Assembly (NCBI GenBank): GCA_035463115.1
Contig: DATHTO010000062.1
Coordinates: 1 to 19,737, forward strand
DNA: 19,737 nt
Source: BPGL01 sp035463115
Lineage (GTDB): Bacteria > Actinomycetota > UBA4738 > HRBIN12
Direction of reading: 5' to 3'
Shown here: positions 8,399-14,974 of the stretch, in pieces
How the letters are laid out: each line of letters starts with the position of its first letter
Position numbering within the stretch: position 1 is the stretch's first letter
Notes under the pieces: model-generated
What the model was told of the DNA's origin: nothing
Seen by the model: only the letters and a program-made list of their open reading frames with translations
Database searches by the model: none
Translations under genes and position numbers: made by a program

Positions 8399-8449
8399 CG
8401 CGTTCCCCCTTCTCGTCGCGATCGGATGGTCGAGCGGCGTACCGCTCGG

Positions 8450-8503
8450 AGCGTAGGACGCCCTCGGCGTCACGGTGTAACCGCGCCGTTAACTTCGCGT
8501 TAC
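8450..8503 (-). promoter_or_regulatory. glnA promoter with candidate GlnR operator
   Basis: On the minus strand TACGCT (8455-8450) is a -10 box about 50 nt before the TTG start. Three half sites lie at 11-bp spacing: GTAAC (8503-8499), TTAAC (8492-8488) and GTTAC (8481-8477), each separated by six bases. This fits the actinobacterial GlnR pattern gTnAC-n6-GaAAC-n6-gTnAC. The hexamer 17 bp from the -10 is poor, so activation by GlnR under nitrogen limitation is plausible but inferred. Confidence 0.55.
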
Positions 8504-8548
8504 GGGCGGCCGTGGCGCCGGGGAACCCGCGGGAGCGACGCGCGACGA

Positions 8549-8579
8549 GCTGCGGCCCCGCCGTTGGCGGGGCCGCAGC
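8549..8579 (-). terminator. Strong terminator hairpin upstream of glnA
   Basis: A perfect 14-bp inverted repeat with a 3-nt loop (arms 8549-8562 and 8566-8579). It lies 45 bp upstream of the glnA operator and would stop minus-strand transcription from the antiporter gene or the small frame at 8603-8752, insulating the glnA promoter. Confidence 0.65.
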
Positions 8580-8600
8580 GCTCCGGGGGGACGGAGATCG

Positions 8601-8624
8601 GGTCACCGGCCCGCGCCGGTGACC
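8601..8624. repeat. 10-bp inverted repeat at the end of a small reading frame
   Basis: Perfect arms GGTCACCGGC (8601-8610) and GCCGGTGACC (8615-8624) enclose a CCGC loop. The hairpin includes the stop codon of the small frame at 8603-8752 and stands 21 nt before the stronger terminator hairpin. It may be part of a tandem terminator. Confidence 0.45.
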
Positions 8625-8752
8625 CGCCGACCGCCGTGCCAGGCGTCGACGAGCACCGGCACGAGCCGGTGGAACGGAGCGAGGACCGCGAGACCGAGGG
8701 GGATGGGTCCCGAGGCTGGGACGCAGATCGCGATCCGGAACCGCCCGTTCAT
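8603..8752 (-). CDS. Possible 49-residue small protein
   Basis: A short minus-strand frame from ATG 8752 to TGA 8603 encodes 49 residues: basic start MNGRFRIAICVPASGP, a hydrophobic middle (IPLGLAVLAPFHRLVPVLVDAW) and a basic end (HGGRRVTGAGR). Almost every codon ends in G or C, which equals the bias of real genes here and is not forced, because no gene occupies the other strand. The hydrophobic centre could be a single membrane segment. Against it, the start lacks a clear ribosome binding site and I know no homologue. It lies 128 nt downstream of the antiporter frame and directly before two hairpins, so it could be the last gene of that transcript. Confidence 0.35.
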   Translation of the reverse strand: MNGRFRIAICVPASGPIPLGLAVLAPFHRLVPVLVDAWHGGRRVTGAGR

Positions 8753-8880
8753 GCCGGGAACATCGGCCGCTGGTGCGCCCCGAGCGCACGCCCCGTCGGT
8801 GTCATTTCGTGTGACCCCGCTCGGCTACGACGTCGGCCCTGCGACCGTTGCCTGCTCCCGATCGGCGCGGGGGAGGCCGA

Positions 8881-10467
8881 TCAGGCCGCGCCGGCACGCG
8901 GCTCCACGTCGTAGCGCTCGCGCCACGCATCGAGGCCGCCGAGCAACGGCACCGCATCGACGCCGACCGACCGCAGCTGCCGCGCCGCACGGGCGCTGGT
9001 GGCTTCGTTGCTTCAGGTGCAGTACAGCACGACGAGCTTGTCGGGCGACGTGTCGGTCGCCCACGCCGTCACCTCGTCGGGATACACACGCACGCTGCGG
9101 GGGATCTGCACGTCGTCACGCTCGAACTGCGAGCGCGTCCGCACGTCGAGGACGATCGGTGGATCGTCGGAGGCGAGCATGCGCGCGAGGTCGTCCACGT
9201 CGAGCCGGGCGTCGTCGTCGACCCCAGCCGAGCGGAACAGTCCCGTCGCGGTGCTCTCCCGCTCTTCGTCCAACGTCTCCGCCGCGATGCGTCGGCCGTA
9301 CCACGCGGTCAGCGGCGTCGCGGACGTGCCGTGCGCGATGACCGACACGAGCACGACCAGTCCCGTGACGGCGAACAGCAGCTCGGCTCCCCGCACGCCC
9401 GCCGCGACGACGAGGAGCGCGAACAGCAGCGAGTTCAGCCCGCGCGGGCCGAACCACGCGATGAACGCCCTCGCGCCGTGCGACAGGCGCGTGGCGCGCA
9501 CGCTCAACAGCGTCCAGATGGTCAGTGGCCGCGCGACGAAGATCGTGAAGGCGGCGAGCAGAAGCGTGCCGACGATCGACACGTCGCCGAGCCGCGGTGC
9601 GAGCACGACACCGAACAGGACGAAGGCGACGAGCATCGTCATCTCCGACGCCGCCTCGCCGAACTCGAGGAAGCAGTCGCAGAGGGTCTGGTTCAGGAAC
9701 GTCACCGCGAGACCCGCCGCGAAGGCGGCGAGGAACCCGTCACCGCCGACCGCCACCCCGGCGGCGTACGACCCGAGCACGAGCCCGACGCCGTACAACG
9801 ACTGATACTCGCGCCGGATGCCGAAGCGTGCGTCGGTCCTCGACATCAGCCATGCGCCCACCGCGCCCACGACGAAACCGGCCGCAGGCCCGAGCACGAA
9901 CAGCTCGACCGAGAACCACAGCCACTCCGCCGCGCCTCCGACGTCGGCGTTCGACACGGCGATCAGGATCAGGACGACCGGAAGGACGACCACGTCGTTG
10001 GTCCCGGCCTCGACCGAGAGCGCGCGCCGGATCGACGACGGGATGCGGCGGTCGCGCAGCACGTCGCGCAGGACGACCGGATCGGTCGACGACAGGATCG
10101 CGCCGAGCAGGAGCGCGAGCTCCAGCGGGAAGTCCAGCAGCACGACGGCGGCGCCGGCGACGAGCAGGATCACGGCGATCGTGCCGGGGCCGAGCGCCAA
10201 CGCCGGAACGAGCAGGTCACGCTTCGAGACGCCGGCATCGAGGTTGACCGCGTCGAGGAACAGCACGAAGGAGAGGGTGAGCGTCGCGACGACCTCCAGC
10301 ACGGGATCGTGGAGGTCGACGGTCAGGATCTCCATGTTGCCGACGACGAGTCCGAGCCCCAGGAAGATCATCGGGAAGGACAACGGCGCTCGCTCGACGA
10401 GCCCGGCGGCGAGCGCCGAGACGGTGAACACGACGGCGAGCAGGCCGAAGCCGGTCAGCAGGTCCAA
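8881..10467 (-). CDS. CPA1-type Na+/H+ antiporter fused to a rhodanese domain, with in-frame TGA (candidate selenoprotein)
   Basis: The first 400 residues or so form a polytopic cation:proton antiporter. Landmarks are GAILSSTDPVVLRDVL and the ND ion-binding pair in VEAGTNDVVVLPV, which places it in the CPA1/NhaP group. From about residue 425 a rhodanese domain follows: PPIVLDVRTRSQFERDDV, the ProArg-rich connecting strand, then VVLYCT. The frame then meets TGA at 9015-9013 (codon 485) and continues in the same frame with SNEATSARAARQLRSVGVD and LLGGLDAWRERYDVE, ending at TGA 8883-8881 (528 residues). The continuation is exactly the missing C-terminal half of a rhodanese domain. The TGA falls where relatives carry the second Cys of a C-x-C-P-N-E-A-T active-site loop. 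It is either a Sec codon or a nonsense mutation; without readthrough the protein ends at 9013. The TTG at 10467 is the start; a GGAAGGA element lies upstream. Confidence 0.8.
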
Positions 10468-10553
10468 CGGGCGGCGGGTCCTTCCGGTCGATGGCGCGTC
10501 CCGCGATCCGCAACCGTCACGGGTCGCGATGCCTTCCCACGGGCCCGCACCGC

Positions 10554-10589
10554 GAGCCCGGCCCCGCCGGCCCGGCGATGCTCGGGCTC
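10554..10589 (-). terminator. Possible terminator hairpin after the GlnR-like gene
   Basis: GAGCCCG (10554-10560) pairs with CGGGCTC (10583-10589). The stem overlaps the stop codon of the regulator and encloses a GC-rich loop that can fold further. No T tract, so the call is tentative. Confidence 0.3.
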
Positions 10590-11253
10590 ACGCGTCGGCG
10601 TCGGCTGCGCGGTAGCCGACGCCGCGGACCGTTCCGATCAGATGCTCGTGCTCGGGTCCGAGCTTCGCGCGGAGACGGCGGACGTGGACGTCGACGGTCC
10701 GGGTTCCTCCGTAGAAGTCGTAGCCCCACACCTCGCGGAGCAGGGTGGGACGGGTCAGGACGCGGCCGGGTCGCTCGGCGAGGAACCGGACGAGCTCGAA
10801 CTCCTTGAAGGTGAGGTCGAGCGGTCGCCCGCTCACCGTCACGCGGTACGTCTCGGTGTCGATCGCCAGCGGCCCGAGCCGGATCGTCGTTCCGTCGCCC
10901 GCGCCGGCGCGACGACGGAGCATCGCGAGCCGGACCCGCAGCTCCCCGTCGGCGGCTCCCGGGAACACGAACTCGTCGACGACCTCGTGCCACGGGTATC
11001 GCTCGATGACGTCGCGAGCGACGATCGCCATCGTCGGCGCGGGCGGATGCACGTCGCGGAGCGACCGGAGCACCGTCCACGCCTGCGGAGGGTTCTCGAC
11101 GGCGTCGACGAGCACCGCGCCGGCCTCGGTCGCGGCGACGTGCGGGAGCGACGCGACGTCGAGCGGCTCGTGCTTCACGTCGACGGCGACGTCGGCGAGG
11201 GCGGGGAGCGCCTCGCCCGGCGATCGGTCGGAGAGCAGCACGACGACTGGCAT
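10588..11253 (-). CDS. glnR: GlnR-like orphan response regulator (winged helix)
   Basis: A 221-residue OmpR/PhoB-type regulator. The C-terminal winged helix (about residues 125-217) reads LDLTFKEFELVRFLAERPGR, VWGYDFYGGTRTVDVHVRRL, then RAKLGPEHEHLIGTVRGVGYR. It closely resembles actinobacterial GlnR, the global activator of nitrogen assimilation genes. The N-terminal receiver-like domain is degenerate. It keeps one Asp at position 50 (VLVDAVENPP), the position conserved in GlnR, but lacks a full acidic pocket, and no histidine kinase gene is nearby. The context of glnA, glnA2 and glnE with GlnR-type sites supports the assignment. MtrA, PhoP or RegX3 relatives remain possible from the winged helix alone. 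The ATG at 11253 is chosen because AAGGA lies 5 nt upstream. Confidence 0.78.
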   Translation of the reverse strand: MPVVVLLSDRSPGEALPALADVAVDVKHEPLDVASLPHVAATEAGAVLVDAVENPPQAWTVLRSLRDVHPPAPTMAIVARDVIERYPWHEVVDEFVFPGAADGELRVRLAMLRRRAGAGDGTTIRLGPLAIDTETYRVTVSGRPLDLTFKEFELVRFLAERPGRVLTRPTLLREVWGYDFYGGTRTVDVHVRRLRAKLGPEHEHLIGTVRGVGYRAADADA

Positions 11254-11266
11254 CGGGATCCTTCCC

Positions 11267-11272
11267 ACGATA
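11267..11272 (-). promoter_or_regulatory. -10 box of the GlnR-like gene
   Basis: TATCGT on the minus strand lies 13 nt before the ATG at 11253, giving a very short leader. No clear -35 is seen. Confidence 0.35.
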
Positions 11273-11293
11273 CCCGGTCGGCCGTGCCGCCGG

Positions 11294-11299
11294 TACGCT
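11294..11299 (+). promoter_or_regulatory. -10 box of the MoaD-like gene
   Basis: TACGCT stands 35 nt before the GTG at 11335 and 9 nt before an ATG (11309) that opens a nine-codon frame ending on the GTG. It faces the divergent GlnR-like promoter in an 81-bp intergenic region. Confidence 0.35.
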
Positions 11300-11334
11300 T
11301 GACCTGCGATGACGCGATGCAGCGGAGTGGAAGC

Positions 11335-11646
11335 GTGATCCGCGTCCGGCTGTTCGCGGCGCTGCGGGAGCTCGCCGACGACGGCGCCGTCGACGCCGCT
11401 GGCCGCACCGTCGGCGAGATCGCCGACGCGCTGGGTGAGCGCTTCGGCGACCGGTTCGCCTCGATCGTCGCGGTGTCGTCGTTCGTCGTGAACGGTGAAC
11501 GGGCATCGCGCGAGACGCCGATCGCCGACGGGGACGACGTCGCGATCCTTCCGCCGGTGAGCGGCGGCGCGTCGGCGCGATCGCAGCCCGAGCTCAGGTC
11601 CAGAGCGTCGGCTTCCACACCATCAGGAACAGGATCACCACGGTGA
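11335..11646 (+). CDS. MoaD/ThiS-family sulfur carrier protein with C-terminal extension
   Basis: The first 78 residues are a beta-grasp sulfur carrier: VIRVRLFAALRELADDGAVD, TVGEIADALGERFG, FVVNGERAS, IADGDDVAILPPVSGG. MoaD, ThiS and CysO proteins normally end at this Gly-Gly, which is adenylated and thiocarboxylated to carry sulfide for molybdopterin, thiamine or cysteine synthesis. Here the frame continues 25 residues past Gly77-Gly78 to a TGA at 11646. Those codons lose the G/C third-position bias and lie antisense to the end of the next gene (stop at 11594), so the native stop was probably lost. The carrier would need proteolytic trimming to function. The GTG at 11335 has GGAG 7 nt upstream; an in-frame ATG at 11317 is the alternative. 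The specific pathway is not determined; sat lies 1.5 kb away. Confidence 0.72.
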   Translation: MIRVRLFAALRELADDGAVDAAGRTVGEIADALGERFGDRFASIVAVSSFVVNGERASRETPIADGDDVAILPPVSGGASARSQPELRSRASASTPSGTGSPR

Positions 11647-12079
11647 GCGCCGTGACGACGGAACCCCATCGTCGGGCGACGGTGCTCGCGTCGGCGTAGG
11701 CGCGAGCGTCGCCGTCACCGGTCGCGAGCGCTTCGGCGAGCGCGGTCTGGCGCCGATGGGCGGGGGCGTACCGTGCGATCGCGAGGACGGTCAGGACGAC
11801 GTAGATGCCGATCGAGAGCTCGAGCCACGCCTCGCGGAACCGATCCACGTCCGTCAGGAACACGAGCGCGATCCCGGTGACCGCCTGCATCACGTAGGCG
11901 GGCGTGGTGAGCCGCCGGTCGATCCACGAGACCGTCTGCAGCGCGAAGGCGCGCCGCTCCCCGCCGACGGCGTCACCGCGCGCGAGCCACAGGCCGTAGC
12001 TGAGCGAGAAGCCCAGCGCGATCACCGCTCCGACGACGTGCAGGAACAGGACGATCCGGAAGACGACCGTCTCGGACAC
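11594..12079 (-). CDS. Four-helix integral membrane protein, DUF2269-like
   Basis: A 161-residue membrane protein with four predicted helices: VFRIVLFLHVVGAVIALGFS (residues 5-25, with a His in the helix), AYVMQAVTGIALVFL, ELSIGIYVVLTVLAIARY and SVVTALTVVILFLMVW near the C-terminus. The size and the leading LFLHVVGAVIALG pattern resemble the DUF2269 family of unknown function. The start is GTG 12079 because TACCCT lies 6 nt upstream (leaderless). The long open frame that continues upstream on this strand is antisense to sat and the lipid kinase and is not coding. It is divergent from the lipid kinase gene and convergent, overlapping by 53 bp, with the MoaD-like gene. Confidence 0.72.
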   Translation of the reverse strand: MSETVVFRIVLFLHVVGAVIALGFSLSYGLWLARGDAVGGERRAFALQTVSWIDRRLTTPAYVMQAVTGIALVFLTDVDRFREAWLELSIGIYVVLTVLAIARYAPAHRRQTALAEALATGDGDARAYADASTVARRWGSVVTALTVVILFLMVWKPTLWT

Positions 12080-12085
12080 GGCCCG

Positions 12086-12091
12086 AGGGTA
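12086..12091 (-). promoter_or_regulatory. -10 box of the DUF2269-like gene
   Basis: TACCCT on the minus strand, 6 nt before GTG 12079, indicating a leaderless mRNA. Confidence 0.4.
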
Positions 12092-12126
12092 GCTCCTGCG
12101 GAGATGCGCGACCACGGGACCGCTGC

Positions 12127-12132
12127 CATACT
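12127..12132 (+). promoter_or_regulatory. -10 box of the lipid kinase gene
   Basis: CATACT lies 7 nt before ATG 12140, again placing the transcription start at the start codon. It is divergent from the promoter at 12086-12091. Confidence 0.4.
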
Positions 12133-12139
12133 CGCCGCC

Positions 12140-13054
12140 ATGCGGTTCCACCGGGTCCTGTTGGTCGTGAACCCCGTCGCGCGCACCGTCTCGAAGCCGA
12201 CGCTCGCCGTGATCGAGAAGGCCCTCTCGGCGGACTTCCGGCTGGAGGTCGCAGAGACGAAGCAGAAGGGCCACGCGAACGAGCTCGCCGAGCAGGCGAT
12301 CCACGACGGGATCGACCTCGTCGTGGTGTTCAGCGGCGACGGCACGATCAACGAAGCTGTCAACGCGCTCGCGGGTACCGACGTGGCCCTCGGCGTCCTG
12401 CCCGGTGGCGCGACGAACGTGCTCGTCCGGGCGCTCGGGCTTCCGACGGATCCGGTCGAGTGCACGGGCGTGCTGATCGGCAAGGCGCTCGACGACGACG
12501 CCTTCAAGCTGCACCTCGGGCGCGCCGACGGCCGGTACTTCGCCGTGAACTGCGGCGCCGGCGTCGACGCCGCCGCGATGGAGCGGCTCGAGCGCAAGTT
12601 CCCCGACACGAAGTCGAAGTTCGACCGGGCGGCGTTCCGTGCGGTGGCGTGGGAGCTGCTCGTGGGGTACGCCGGCAAGCGTCCCGACCTCCACGTGCAC
12701 GTCGATGACCGCGACCCGATCGACGCGCTGTCGGTCATGGTCGGGCGGACGGATCCGTACACGTATTACCGCGAGCGCGGGCTGCGCATGACCCCCGACG
12801 CGTCGCTCGAGAAGGGTCTCGACGTGCTCTCGGTGCGCAAGCTCGCGCGTCGGAGCGTTCCGCGGATCGCGTGGCAGGTGTTCGGATCGGCACGCCACGT
12901 GCACGGGCGCGACATCGACTACGCGCACGACGCGTCCCGCGTGCTCGTCACGAGCGACGAGCCGTTCCCGGTGCAGCTCGACGGCGACTCCCTCGGCGAT
13001 CACGAGCGCCTCGAGGTCGAGCTCGCTCGCGAGGCGCTCTGGGTCGTCGGCTGA
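12140..13054 (+). CDS. Diacylglycerol kinase-type lipid kinase (DagK/YegS family)
   Basis: A 304-residue member of the family that phosphorylates diacylglycerol or sphingosine-like lipids with ATP on the cytoplasmic face of the membrane. The nucleotide-binding domain shows N11-P12-V13-A14, the diagnostic FSGDGTINEAVNAL (S65-G66-D67-G68-T69), and LPGGATNVLVRALGLP (P88-G89-G90-A91-T92-N93). The usual motif at the last site is P-x-G-T-x-N, so Thr is shifted here. The C-terminal beta-sandwich domain runs from about residue 130 (GRYFAVNCGAGVDAAAMERL) and ends with PVQLDGDSLGDHERLEVELA, the typical D-G-D/E family element. The start is fixed by the leaderless promoter just upstream. Confidence 0.88.
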   Translation: MRFHRVLLVVNPVARTVSKPTLAVIEKALSADFRLEVAETKQKGHANELAEQAIHDGIDLVVVFSGDGTINEAVNALAGTDVALGVLPGGATNVLVRALGLPTDPVECTGVLIGKALDDDAFKLHLGRADGRYFAVNCGAGVDAAAMERLERKFPDTKSKFDRAAFRAVAWELLVGYAGKRPDLHVHVDDRDPIDALSVMVGRTDPYTYYRERGLRMTPDASLEKGLDVLSVRKLARRSVPRIAWQVFGSARHVHGRDIDYAHDASRVLVTSDEPFPVQLDGDSLGDHERLEVELAREALWVVG

Positions 13055-13090
13055 GCCGTTCGGCCGAGGTCTCCGACCAGCGGTTCTGCG

Positions 13091-13096
13091 TATCCT
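13091..13096 (+). promoter_or_regulatory. -10 box of sat
   Basis: TATCCT lies 36 nt before the sat ATG, leaving a leader of about 30 nt with GAAGGG (13115-13120) as ribosome binding site. No good -35 is visible. Confidence 0.4.
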
Positions 13097-13132
13097 TGCC
13101 GCGTCTCCGACCCCGAAGGGAACCGAACGACC

Positions 13133-14302
13133 ATGTCCTCTGACGCCCCGATCGCTCCCCATGGCGGCGAGCTCGTGAACCTCGTCGTGTCCGACGACGC
13201 CGCGGCGAACCTCCGTGACGAAGCGGCGAACCTTCCGAAGGTCGTCGTGAACGACCGTGAGCTCTCGGACCTCGAGATGCTCGCGAACGGCGCGCTGTCG
13301 CCGCTCCGCGGGTTCCAGGGCGAGCGCGACTACCGCTCGGTCCTCGAGACGATGCACCTCGCCGACGGCCTCCCGTGGGCGATCCCGGTCGTCCTGTCGC
13401 TGACCGACGACGAGGCGAAGCGCCTGGGCGGCGCCGAGGCCGTGGCCTTGCTGCCGGCGGAGGGGGCCGATCCGATCGCGGTGCTCCGGATCACCGAGAT
13501 CTTCACGCGTGACAAGCCGAAGGAAGCCGCGAGCGTGTACCGGACCGAGGACGACGCCCATCCGGGCGTGCAGGCCGTGTACCAGGCCGGCGACTCGTGC
13601 GCCGCCGGAACGCTCGAGGTGCTCGCGCTGCCCGCGCACGACGACTTCCGGGACTACCGGTTGACGCCCGCCGAGACCCGCGCGGAGTTCCAGCGTCGCG
13701 GCTGGCGCACCGTCGTCGGCTTCCAGACCCGGAACCCGATCCACCGCGCCCACGAGTACATCCAGAAGTGCGCGCTCGAGATCGTCGACGGGCTGCTGGT
13801 GCATCCGCTGATGGGGGCGACGAAGTCCGACGATGTCCCGCCCGACGTGCGGATGCGCTGCTACGAAGCGTTGTTCGCGGGCTACTATCCGAAGGACCGC
13901 GCGATGGTCGCGATCTTCCCGGCGGCGATGCGGTACGCGGGTCCACGCGAAGCGGTCTGGCACGCGATCGCACGGAAGAACTACGGATGCACGCACTTCA
14001 TCGTCGGCCGCGACCACGCGGGCGTCGGTGACTACTACGGCACGTACGACGCGCAGAAGATCTTCGAGGAGTTCGAGCCGGGCGAGCTCGGGATCGAGAC
14101 GCTGAACTTCGAACATTCCTTCTGGTGCAGCGCGTGCGAGGGCATGGCGTCACCGAAGACTTGCCCGCACGGCGAGGAGACGCGGATCTCGCTGTCGGGG
14201 ACGAAGGTCCGCGAGATGCTCCGCAACGGCGAGCGTCCGCCGATGGAGTTCTCACGGCCCGAGGTCGCCGACATCTTGATCGCGGCGATGCAGGAACGCT
14301 GA
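13133..14302 (+). CDS. sat: Sulfate adenylyltransferase (ATP sulfurylase)
   Basis: Forms adenosine 5'-phosphosulfate from ATP and sulfate, the first step of sulfate activation. The 389-residue protein is the single-domain, homo-oligomeric type found in many bacteria and archaea, not the CysD/CysN type. Landmarks are LSPLRGFQGERDY near the N-terminus, the active-site QTRNPIHRAHEY (Q198, R200, N201, H204, H207), LVHPLMGATKSDDVP, MRYAGPREAVWHA, and GRDHAGVGDYYG (R293, D294, H295). Near the end FWCSACEGMASPKTCPHG supplies Cys and His residues that bind zinc in the thermophilic homologues. No APS kinase domain or dissimilatory aprAB genes are visible here, so the direction is most likely assimilatory, though this is inferred. 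Confidence 0.95.
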   Translation: MSSDAPIAPHGGELVNLVVSDDAAANLRDEAANLPKVVVNDRELSDLEMLANGALSPLRGFQGERDYRSVLETMHLADGLPWAIPVVLSLTDDEAKRLGGAEAVALLPAEGADPIAVLRITEIFTRDKPKEAASVYRTEDDAHPGVQAVYQAGDSCAAGTLEVLALPAHDDFRDYRLTPAETRAEFQRRGWRTVVGFQTRNPIHRAHEYIQKCALEIVDGLLVHPLMGATKSDDVPPDVRMRCYEALFAGYYPKDRAMVAIFPAAMRYAGPREAVWHAIARKNYGCTHFIVGRDHAGVGDYYGTYDAQKIFEEFEPGELGIETLNFEHSFWCSACEGMASPKTCPHGEETRISLSGTKVREMLRNGERPPMEFSRPEVADILIAAMQER

Positions 14303-14370
14303 CGCCTCCCGGAAGGGCGCCGCACGAGCCGGGCGGCGACGGGGTGGCCGCGGCCGTGGCAGCGGCGGCG

Positions 14371-14376
14371 TAGGAT
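14371..14376 (+). promoter_or_regulatory. -10 box of the rsiG-asparaginase operon
   Basis: TAGGAT lies 8 nt before ATG 14385, giving a leaderless or nearly leaderless transcript. No -35 recognised. Confidence 0.4.
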
Positions 14377-14384
14377 ACGCCGCG

Positions 14385-14966
14385 ATGACGGCCGCCGACG
14401 GTTCCTCGACGCCCATGCCCGCGTCCGGCTCGCCGTCCGACGCGCCGAAGAACCGCCGGATCGATCGGATCCGCGAGGCGTCGTACGTCGAGGGGCTCCA
14501 CGACCTGGGGTTGGACGAGCTCCGCGCGCGTCGCGACGAATGCCTCGTCGAGCGGGAGCATCTGTCGATGCTCCGGCGGTTGGTGCAGGGGCGAGCCGAG
14601 ATCCTCCAAGCCGAGGTCCGCGCACGCGACGCGTCGGGCGACCACGCGCCGCTCATCGAATCGCTCGCGCAGATCCTCGCGCCCGACGACCATCCGACGA
14701 CCTCCCGCGGCGAGGCCGTGCGCGTGAGCATGCCCGAGGACGAGATGCTGCTGGCCCGTCGTCGCGCGGAGCGGCTCGTGAACGACGCCTCGCTGTCGAA
14801 CCCGTCCGCGCTCGACGACGCCGCGCTCGCCGACGCGATCGCTCGTCTGGCCGACGAGGAGCAGCAGGTGTCGACGGCGCGTTCCGACGTGATCCGGGCG
14901 CTCGACGCGCTCCAGGACGAGCTGAAGCGCCGCTACCGCGACGACCCCACGCTCGCGCTCCGCTGA
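14385..14966 (+). CDS. rsiG: RsiG-family c-di-GMP-binding anti-sigma factor
   Basis: In Streptomyces RsiG binds the sigma factor WhiG when loaded with c-di-GMP, using two copies of E-x3-S-x2-R-x3-Q-x3-D on an antiparallel coiled coil. This 193-residue protein has the same layout. A disordered N-terminus is followed by LGLDELRARRDECLVEREH and LSMLRRLVQGRAEILQAE, a linker (LIESLAQILAP), and a second helix LADEEQQVSTARSDVIRALD ending DELKRRYRDDP. The first copy reads R57-x3-S61-x2-R64-x3-Q68-x3-E72. The second reads E159-x3-S163-x2-R166-x3-I170-x3-D174. Both are close but not perfect copies, so ligand binding may be altered. Family membership is inferred from motif and layout; WhiG is not in the window. 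Stop is 8 nt before the asparaginase GTG. Confidence 0.78.
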   Translation: MTAADGSSTPMPASGSPSDAPKNRRIDRIREASYVEGLHDLGLDELRARRDECLVEREHLSMLRRLVQGRAEILQAEVRARDASGDHAPLIESLAQILAPDDHPTTSRGEAVRVSMPEDEMLLARRRAERLVNDASLSNPSALDDAALADAIARLADEEQQVSTARSDVIRALDALQDELKRRYRDDPTLALR

Positions 14967-14974
14967 GCGGTCCG

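Noticed and set aside
6989..8914. Long plus-strand frame opposite glnA
   Set aside because: Antisense shadow of glutamine synthetase; no ribosome binding site and unnatural composition.
8848..11300. Long plus-strand frame running through the antiporter and regulator genes into the MoaD-like gene
   Set aside because: Only its last 103 codons (from 11335) resemble a protein family; the rest is antisense to two clear minus-strand genes and has Arg/Glu/Gln-rich nonsense composition.
12080..14116. Upstream extension of the DUF2269-like frame on the minus strand
   Set aside because: It is antisense to the lipid kinase and sat genes, and a leaderless promoter places the real start at 12079.
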